Source of the DNA: Siphonodentalium dalli
Taxonomy: Eukaryota > Mollusca > Scaphopoda > Gadilida > Siphonodentaliidae
Direction: 5' to 3'
DNA: 64,000 bases
Assembly: GCA_032622095.1 (NCBI GenBank)
Contig: CP136063.1
Span: 114,532,723 to 114,596,722 of the forward strand
How positions within the stretch are numbered: position 1 is the first letter of the stretch; every line of letters starts with the position of its first letter. Position numbers and translations under genes: made by a program. Below the pieces are notes generated by a model. It did no database searches. It was given only the letters and a program-made list of their open reading frames with translations, and was not told where the DNA came from. Shown here piece by piece: positions 57,024-64,000 of this stretch.

Positions 57024-57221
57024 CCCTTCCAATATGAGAACTACATGTATATATGCTGGTGCAGCATTAAAGAACCTGGTTCCAGCTAAATTCTCTTATA
57101 TTTGCGAGTTTCCCATCTGTAGGGATCAAGCCTCGCATATATAAGAGAATGTGCTGGCTAGCTAGAGAATTGCATTGGTACAGGATTTTCAAAAAATTTC
57201 AAGAAGCTCCCATCGGAATGT
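57024..57221. mobile_element. TTAA-type double-hairpin MITE, worn
   Basis: TTAA at 57020-57023 and 57222-57225; ends cccttccaatatgagaact and aagctcccatcggaatg. Hairpin of ttctcttatatttgcgag. Nested in the 56275 element. Confidence 0.65.
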
Positions 57222-58289
57222 TTAATGTGTCATATCATGCCCAATAAATTACAAAATATAGTGCTGAAGATTGTACTTACCAATTTCAAGATTAATTTGT
57301 ATACATCTTAGTGGCAGCAGGATATTTTCTCAGAATCTCAGGCAGAATGATTGATAAACATGCGGATTTCTGATAGTTATTTCACAACTTTCAAAATTAG
57401 CAGGCTCAACATATCTTGAAGCCATTACAGTACTAGTCCAATGAATCTCAACTAAAGAAATCACAAGTTTATAAGACTGCTAAGAACATAAGTGTAAAAA
57501 ATACTGGAACAACAAACTTGAGCAGTGAATATAGACTAGCAGTTACAATTCAAATGTAGCTGAAACTACAATATCCCAGGATGCATCTATGCAGCCTCTA
57601 TCTGGTTGGACCAACATATGGCAGCCATATGTCAGGTCTATGGCACTGTCTCAGGAGAGCAGGTTTCCTAACCATTAATATGACTATCATGAAGGCTAAT
57701 AACATTCGAATGTTTAAATTCTCCAGTCTGGTGGTTATCGAATAAATTCTTAACCACCAGTAATGATGGCTAGTGAATATAATTCCATGTTGTTAGCCAT
57801 CCACTAACCATCACCAGAAATTATTCCTTATTGGATGGCTATCTAAGCCATCACACCCCTTCTTATTCTTCATGAGTGCTAATATAACTATAGTGATGGT
57901 TTATCTTAGCCATCATTGGTCTCTGATGGCTAAGCGAGGGCTTAGGGATGGCTTAATAAGCCATTCTGTTCGGTAAGGGAGGTCATATCTCAGAGTATAA
58001 GATTAAACGTGACTAAGTTATTGTTGGCTTGACGTGCACTGTTGGACAATTCAGTAAATTCTATTCAAGTATAATTGCTATTTGTTCAACATTTATATCT
58101 ATTGAGGGAATGGTTGAAACAGCCACATATTGTCTGACTCCACTCCATTACAACGTCCCTGATTTTCCACTAAGAAGGAAAATGTCTTCCGAAGTTTTGA
58201 GTCCCACCACTGATGAAACATGATGGCTCATCATGGTTGTATCTCATATGGATTGTATATATGTTACATTCCAATTTGGTAGCACTTAC

Positions 58290-58889
58290 CAGTTTAGCAA
58301 CCGGTTGGAGAGTTTCGTGAAACGAAGTATGTTGATGGTCGTCGAAAAGGTCAAAATTACACAATGGAACACACACTTCTCCAAGAATCGGGTTACGAGT
58401 ATCTCTTCCAAAACGGACGGTGATCTTCAAGGTGTTTCTCTGCAAATCTGCCTCGTCAACTCTTCTGAATTGAACTGCGTTATTGATGAATATTGTTGAC
58501 TTCATTATTTCTGTCAACTTGATGCAATGGCCATCTGGGTACAAAGGCAGAAGATGTATCCATATGTGTGCTTTGTGGGGAAGGTAGCAGTCAAAGTCTG
58601 CCAGGCACAACTTCTCAACTGTTATGAATATAGTTCTACAGTCCTTAGTATACTTCATGCGGAAGGATAATGAGTTTTGGTCACCAGCTGGTGCTTTGGT
58701 TTGGTCATCTGCTCTTAGCATCAGGTCGAGTGCTCTGTTCTGAGATAACTTTGGGTTGATACGGTCACTCGCAAATACAGCTGGTGTACATTCCGTATTA
58801 GTTTCGATAGACATGGGCGGCAAATACCCCGATTCATTAGCATTATAATCCAGTTGGTGGATGTTAGCCAACACTTCTTGAATTTTGAC
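58290..58889 (-). CDS. atypical synaptotagmin, linker and C2A exon
   Basis: A 600-nt exon (200 codons, phase 0 at both ends) lies between gtttaatattcag and AAACTG|gtaagt. The first ~70 residues are a linker starting VKIQEVLANIHQLD. From about residue 73 a C2 domain begins (NSLSFRMKYTKDCRTIFITV), continues through AHIWIHLLPLYPDG and LKITVRFGRDTRNPILGEV, and ends near HETLQP. The pattern of strands is that of synaptotagmin C2A. At the third calcium loop the usual D-x-D is replaced by FGRDTRN, so Ca2+ binding is unlikely. Overall it resembles the calcium-independent group (synaptotagmin 13/15-like); exact orthology is not settled. Such proteins act in membrane trafficking. Confidence 0.8.
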
Positions 58890-58937
58890 CTGAATATTAA
58901 ACAAAAAGATGGAATTGACTTGCAGTGTTCTAACCAT

Positions 58938-59793
58938 TGCAGCAACTTAGGTCAAAACATTCACTTCAAAAGTACATTCGAACAGGACATGTTGGGCGTA
59001 TTGGACTTTCTGTATTAATTCAGAGGTATCAATCAGAATTTCGAGCCTGAGAGAGCGCATGAGAGATCAACTAATTATACTGTAGCTTCTGTCTCGAGGA
59101 AATATTGTTTTTCTTCATTTTTCTATGAACTGGGACAGGATTTTAGAATATATTAACAAGGTCTCCATTATGGGGCAGTGGGTCACTTTAAAGGAAACAT
59201 CACGATTACGTTCTCAACTAACACTCTGTCTGACTGGTTCTCTAATGATTATGTAGACGAGGTCCAGATGTTAGCCACTGAAGAATGACCATATGTTATG
59301 GTATATAACATGTTGATATGAATATAATGAAGTCGGACATCAAAATAAATTGCGAATTTTAACAATTTCCTCTACCATGATTGTTGCTGGTGGTAAAAAA
59401 AATCGTCAGTACACTTATTGTTCCCGTGAATTTAACTTGACGTTTTTTCGCAAAGTCTATGGCACCTAAATACTAGTAGATATTCAGTTTTTATGGACTG
59501 AGATTTCCCCAAGCGGCCACAGGGGTACCATTCCCCCTACCCCTAGCGGAAACCCTGATATATTGCAACATTTTAGTCAAAATATATCTTTTAAAATACT
59601 TTTAAGTGAAATTTTGTGTAATATTCCAAATGTATATCCTTGTTGGGTATATTGGGAGTAGGCCTAACTAATTGTGCAACTGTGTCTTCAAAAAGAGTTG
59701 CATATAATTTTTGTAGTCAGATGTGTGGTCGGGAAAAGATATAATTATATATAGAGCATATTTAATAGACCTATATAAGAGTAAACAACTCAC
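58938..59793 (-). other. synaptotagmin intron, non-coding
   Basis: Between the C2A and membrane exons. No repeat recognised. Confidence 0.5.
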
Positions 59794-60026
59794 CTCTCTC
59801 GTAAGGTTGTTCATATCTGGATAATCCCCTTTCGTTGATTTTTTGGAAAACTGTCTGCGCAGTGGTGACATTATGCGAAGATACTCCACAACATTCGATT
59901 CTGCAGTATCTTGACTCTTGACATGATCTTCCTTTTTACGTATCCACCAGCCACGCAACCAGATCAATGCTCCGACGACGGTGATCAGAACAGCAACACC
60001 CACAAGACAGCCAATCAAAAGGGCGT
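59794..60026 (-). CDS. atypical synaptotagmin, transmembrane exon
   Basis: This 233-nt exon begins after tatatatttcag and ends AGA GAG|gtgagt in phase 0. It encodes a single membrane helix (ALLIGCLVGVAVLITVVGAL, then IWLRGWW) followed by a basic stop-transfer patch RKKE and a linker ending MNNLTRE. One helix near the N-terminus, a basic juxtamembrane patch, a linker and then C2 domains is the standard synaptotagmin plan. The Arg/Lys-rich linker (LRRQFSKKS) is typical of the cytoplasmic side. Confidence 0.75.
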
Positions 60027-60905
60027 CTGAAATATATAACAAGACATATCACTGTGCGACATGTAGGAACATCGGAAGGCATTCTATTGCAGTTTTGTGA
60101 CGATTCAGTAATGTTGTGTTATTCTTTTATCTGCATGATTAGGTATACTTTTAACAATTAAAACTTTTTTTTGAACAGTCATGGTGACAAGTCGATTAAT
60201 TTTTCCATTCCTTTCACATTTAGTATTATAGTCCCAAAGAACGTAGTTTAAAAAAAATTCAATTGCGCGAGTCACAACATTAACGGTGAAAACCGAGATT
60301 TTTATTTCAATCGAGTCGATTCTATTGTCATTTAATCGGTTCTATTCATTACCAGTACACCAAAGAATGTAAAAACAATAGTACTGAATCATCACAAAAA
60401 CGGCAATAGAATTACTTTTGATATAACATTGATTAAATATGACAATTAAAGACTAATGAATTATGACCTGACATGTGACAATACATAATAACACATAACT
60501 AACCCTTCAAACTGTTTGTGAAAAGTACTGGAGGCAGCTAATTAATGATGAATGTGGATTGGCCAAAATTTAGAAACATTAATTCACAAAACACACTAAA
60601 TTGAGCAACAGGTCTAAGTTCTAATATGTCGAATATGGCCCAGTGATACATATATGACCGATCGATATATATAGCAATTCCAACAATAAAGAAATTATAT
60701 TTACACGGGTATTCAGGAGACGCAATTTGAATTGTGTTTAAATTCTTAAATATAGATACCATATATATAGGCCTATACATGTATATAAATCGTTCTGAAT
60801 TTTCAAATTGTCTGTGTAGTTATATATTTCCATCGGATGTGATGTATAATTTCTAATTTGAATTACCAAATCTAATTATGCATGGTGTTTGTAATATTGA
60901 CTCAC
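60027..60905 (-). other. synaptotagmin intron, non-coding
   Basis: AT-rich intron between the membrane exon and the exon at 60906. No repeat recognised. Confidence 0.5.
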
Positions 60906-60953
60906 CAGATTTGGATATTGTTTGTTTTTCTTCGTCGACGACAAGACCGGTTG
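60906..60953 (-). CDS. atypical synaptotagmin, exon before the membrane segment
   Basis: A 48-nt exon on the minus strand lies between ttatatttcag and AAATCTG|gtgagt. In the frame demanded by the next exon it reads TGLVVDEEKQTISKS and leaves one base (G) that joins AC of the exon at 60026 to give Asp. It enters needing one base, so at least one more exon with the start codon must lie further right. The segment is hydrophilic and would lie on the non-cytoplasmic side just before the membrane helix. Confidence 0.6.
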
Positions 60954-62100
60954 CTGAAATATAATTAAGAACGGTATCAACTAATAATTTAGTCTAAGAG
61001 ATATTGACCGATCTTTAATTGCCCGACCTTAGGGTCTCTAGAAAGAAAACAAAGTAGACGCATATAGACACAAAACAATATGGCATCCATCATGGCGGCT
61101 ACTTTTCTTTACATATACATGTAACTGCAATTGTAGTATTTTATACAATATTATATCTCACATGACTTTTTCGCGTTCTATACTATTTCATGTTAATACC
61201 CCAGCAAGATTCCTAATTGTCTACTATTTTTTTTCTATTTATACAGTAACAGCGAGATTCATTTCTCGCAATTGGATTGCATGCCACCTGAAGTCACACA
61301 GCCAATCTCAAACTATATCATATGGCTGTCCAATGTATTTAATATAGTTTGTCCATTTAGTTGGCAAGTGGACAGTCCTAATTGTTAAATGCCAGTGAAC
61401 GTTATTTATAACTCTCATTTCTGATTTCATCGAAAATAAGCAATATATTTTATTCTGAAATTTTGCCAAAATGTCTTGGTCAATGAAAGATTTATAGAGA
61501 TCCCTATAAATACATGAACTATGAAGAGCTAGATGATATTAGTTGTAACTAATAACATATAAGATATAATCCCATGCCATCGCCAAAAAGATTGCCATAG
61601 TTTGTAAAATCTGAGAAAGTTTCCCAAAATTTGCGGCAAATAAATTTGTGACAAAATTGAGACAGAAATTGTGTGAAAATTCACAGCAGTGTTCAAAATA
61701 ATATAATAAATAATGCATGATTATGAAAAATAAAGGAAATTGCTTCAAACGGCCATGCATGTAACATATATTTCATGATTATTTAGTTAAACGACTTGAT
61801 TAATCAACTTTGTTATCTTGATTAATCAGCAATCTTGGTTAAGCATGCAGCTAAGTCAATGGGGAGCAGGTGGAAATTAAGTTTGACACCCGGCCCTTCC
61901 CTTCGAAAGACATTCTTGTCTCGCCCCTGTTTATTCACACCGAATAATGAAGTTTATGACCCCAACCAAAAGGGACATACGTGCAAGAGGGTTTTAGATT
62001 GGAAGATGTTGTTTGAATTTCTTACTGCACCCCATCTTGAAGACAAAATATTCCAACTCAGGGAAAGATCATTTGTATGGCAAGCCGTTTTCACATTTTT
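60954..62100. other. upstream intron of the synaptotagmin gene or intergenic
   Basis: The first exon(s) of the synaptotagmin gene should lie to the right of 60953. I could not identify a start codon with matching phase here. The plus ORF at 61835-62137 is not supported by other signs. Confidence 0.35.
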
Positions 62101-62102
62101 GA

Positions 62103-62253
62103 TTGATTTAGACTTAAGTCCAATTATTTGTACTTAAGTCGATTTATTTAAGTCCAAATAATTGGACTTAAGTCCAAATGAATTGGACTTAAGTCCAATT
62201 AGCTAATTGATTTGGACTTAAGTCCAATTCATTTGGACTTAAGTCCAATTCAT
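62103..62253. repeat. cluster of GGACTTAAGTCC palindromes, left block
   Basis: Four exact GGACTTAAGTCC 12-mers and three near matches in 150 bp, spaced about 20-28 bp and flanked by aatt/aaat. Each is self-complementary. Confidence 0.85.
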
Positions 62254-62972
62254 CTGGTTTGAAACGATAGTCCCCTTCTTTGTAATGGTATATTCCTGCA
62301 AGTTTTGATTGACAGTCAAACTCCGTACTAACCAGGGCATTCCTGACTCCAAGACTAACTCCGTACGTCCCCTTTGCCACGTGGCTTGTTTTCGGCATGC
62401 CGAGATTGAAAATGTTTCGAATCCGAATTGGCATCTTAATAAATGCTAACTGCATGCATGAATGAAGTAAAATTGATTCAATTGTTATTTGACAGCATGT
62501 AGTGTAGGCTACACGCAGTTTCGTTTATTGCATTTACTAAGTGTCTTATTTGTATAATTTGCTCGATTTTCAAAGTCAATGTAATAAGGGTGTACTCGAA
62601 AGTCGAATTATGCCAAAACAATAGATTAGAGTGACTCCCCTTTCCCCACCCGGACAATTACCCACCGGACATTTACCCACCATACTAATAAAATGCAGAC
62701 ATCAAAGAATGCTTTGACTGATCAGTGAAGCATGGTCAGTGAGGCCACCTCAAGCGATGTCAACTCAGTCGATGTAATGTTTTGACAGACACGAAAGCGA
62801 GTTTTGACAAACATGAAAGAGTGCTTTGACGATAGTTTGGGAAATCAACGCAGTTGAAACAATGTTGTGACAATTATGAAGAACAGAAATGTAAACGGCC
62901 ATTTTCCCACAACTCCGCCCTATGAGCAAAACCAGACCTGCTTAATATCTGATGGGGGTGTTTCTTATACAG

Positions 62973-63295
62973 ATGAATTGGACTTAAGTCCAAATGAATT
63001 GTACTTAAGTCCAAATACCACATAATTGTGAATTCGGCGAGGAATTGGACTTACCGTACTGACCCGCGTTTAGGCCCAGGGGGCCTTTGTTTTATTTGAG
63101 CTCAAAAATCCAAGTGGGCTTAAGTCCAAAATCCAAGTGGGTAAGTCCAAATAGATGAAAATATCGGTATTTGTACTTAAGTCCAAATCAATTGGACTTA
63201 AGTCCAATTCCTCGCCAAATTCACAATTATGTGGTATTTGGACTTAAGTCCAATTCGCTATTTGGACTTAAGTCCAATTATTTGGACATGTCAAT
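62973..63295. repeat. GGACTTAAGTCC palindromes, right block with long inverted repeat
   Basis: Exact 12-mers near 62980, 63193, 63238 and 63260, and GTACTTAAGTCC near 63001 and 63174. In addition aataccacataattgtgaat..cggcgaggaattggac (63014-63053) is repeated inverted at 63193-63240, so the block folds as one large hairpin. Confidence 0.85.
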
Positions 63296-63504
63296 TGCAA
63301 AATTGAATTGCACTTAAAGTGCAATAGTCATAACAAGTTTTCACCCCTTGAAGATCAAATGAGGTTTACGTATAATCAGGTTTAGTTGGGCTGGTTGTTT
63401 TCTAAAAGAATCTCAATTGCTGCCCACAAATTGTTAAATGAATAGCACTTAAACAAAATTAAATTGTGCTTAAGCTCAATTTGATTACATTTGTGTACAA
63501 CTCA

Positions 63505-63622
63505 CAGGTCTTCTAAACAGTGAGTGATAAATAATTAATATATAATTTTAATTAATATTTATTTGTAAATAATAATTAAAATTATATATTAATTATTTAT
63601 CACTGACCGTTTAGAAGGCCGG
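63505..63622. repeat. 115-bp AT-rich hairpin
   Basis: tcttctaaacagtgagtgat ... ttaattaatatt and its inverted copy ending tcactgaccgtttagaagg. Nearly perfect arms with a short loop. Confidence 0.85.
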
Positions 63623-63808
63623 TGGTCAACTAATTTTGAGCAATTCAATTGCGCTTAAGTCCAATTATTTAATAAATGTGAAAACGGCCTCCAATACCTA
63701 TCAACATAATTTTTAACACAATGTGTATGGGAGGCCAAATTCACGTTTAATAATTATTTGCGCTTAAGGACAAATAATTGTGCTTAAAGACATATTATGG
63801 ACTTATTT

Positions 63809-64000
63809 AGTACTCAGGCACTATGCCAACTTGATGAATGTAGCATTCTACTAACATCGCCCAAAATTTCAACGACATCGACCATACCACTCCATACAAA
63901 ACATCGTCTGAACTTCGCTCAATTGTAAATATTTACATCTCGATTCGGGACGCCCCAATCGGCGATAAACTAATGCAGATTATTTTCCCATCGATACTCA
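63809..64000 (+). repeat. inverted copy of the 13980-14180 repeat
   Basis: agtactcaggcactatgcca ... ttgtaaatatttacatctcg ... gataaactaatgcagat, closely matching the minus strand at 13980-14180. The reading frame has an early stop (ATGCCAACTTGA). It runs off the window edge. Confidence 0.7.

Larger units (their letters stand above)
56275..57982. mobile_element. CCCTTACCG-ended element with GATGGCTA repeats
   Basis: Left cccttaccgaaatcgttagc and right taagccattctgttcggtaa..ggg are inverted ends. Both subterminal parts are rich in gatggctta/ttagccatc motifs in both orientations. It carries a minisatellite (56488-56672) and a nested TTAA hairpin (57024-57221). No ORF of note. TSD uncertain. Confidence 0.6.
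53399..58289 (-). other. large intron(s) of the synaptotagmin gene
   Basis: About 5 kb separate the C2A and C2B exons. They contain an A/T-run inverted-repeat element (53550-54243), a C-run at 54781, two small minus-strand ORFs (55463-55984), and a CCCTTACCG-ended element (56275-57982) carrying a minisatellite and a nested TTAA hairpin. The exon for the start of C2B should be here; I looked at the donor-like sites on the minus strand and found no convincing one apart from the candidate at 53353. Confidence 0.55.

Noticed and set aside
57281-57325. Minus-strand donor ATTG|gtaagt with preceding CIQINLEI, tested as the missing C2B exon
   Set aside because: Exit phase fits, but the acceptor phase does not match the C2A exon and the peptide does not resemble a C2 start convincingly.
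61835-62137. 100-codon plus ORF (LTPGPSLRKTFLSRP...)
   Set aside because: Runs into the GGACTTAAGTCC repeat block, lacks a domain, and has no splice or conservation support.
62973-63295. Regularly spaced palindromes considered as a CRISPR-like array
   Set aside because: Spacing is irregular, spacers are AT-rich and partly repeated, no cas genes, and the setting is a eukaryotic genome.

Overview
This window looks like AT-rich nuclear DNA from a marine invertebrate, probably a lophotrochozoan; that placement is an inference. The evidence is spliced exons with GT..AG borders, a synaptotagmin gene, a CR1/L2-type LINE, very many small inverted-repeat transposons, and the degenerate 'CCGTCCGTC ... 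agggacataact' repeats familiar from molluscs and other marine invertebrates. I saw no bacterial operons, tRNA, rRNA or CRISPR.

Two spliced host genes can be read. (1) On the plus strand, five exons at 13756-13778, 15487-15518, 16003-16129, 26689-27055 and 32625-32727 join with matching phases. They form the 3' part of a gene for an RS/Ser-rich, low-complexity protein I cannot name. A second possible last exon lies at 28397-28478. The 5' exons were not found and may lie off the left edge. (2) On the minus strand, exons at 60953-60906, 60026-59794, 58889-58290 and 53087-52768 encode an atypical synaptotagmin: one membrane segment, then C2A and C2B, both lacking the usual Ca2+-binding aspartates at the loop checked. 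The exon for the start of C2B was not found with confidence, and the N-terminal exons probably lie upstream, to the right. Between the two genes (about 32.7-52.7 kb) I see only repeats and non-coding DNA.

The rest is dominated by mobile DNA. A nearly full-length non-LTR retrotransposon (9281-12900, minus) has an endonuclease-reverse transcriptase ORF broken by one in-frame stop. A decayed LINE 3' fragment lies at 23330-23643. At least five hAT-type insertions have exact 8-bp target duplications (4045-5110, 22119-22957, 36390-37545, 43835-43984, 49053-50497). Many TTAA-flanked (piggyBac-type) hairpin elements fall into several families. TA-flanked palindromes, a pogo/Tc1-type element, a Helitron-like element followed by a 191-bp satellite, and two larger long-TIR elements with other elements nested inside are also present.

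Region by region: 1-9 kb repeats and MITEs; 9.3-12.9 kb LINE; 13.7-32.7 kb plus-strand gene with repeat-filled introns; 33-52 kb intergenic repeats, satellite and large TIR element; 52.7-61 kb synaptotagmin gene, whose introns hold a TIR element, a GATGGCTAGTAGGCC minisatellite and two small ORFs; 62.1-63.8 kb a cluster of GGACTTAAGTCC palindromes and a long AT hairpin. I found no convincing new multi-gene system. The most informative points are the nested insertions with readable history, the alternative last exons, and the palindrome cluster at the right end.
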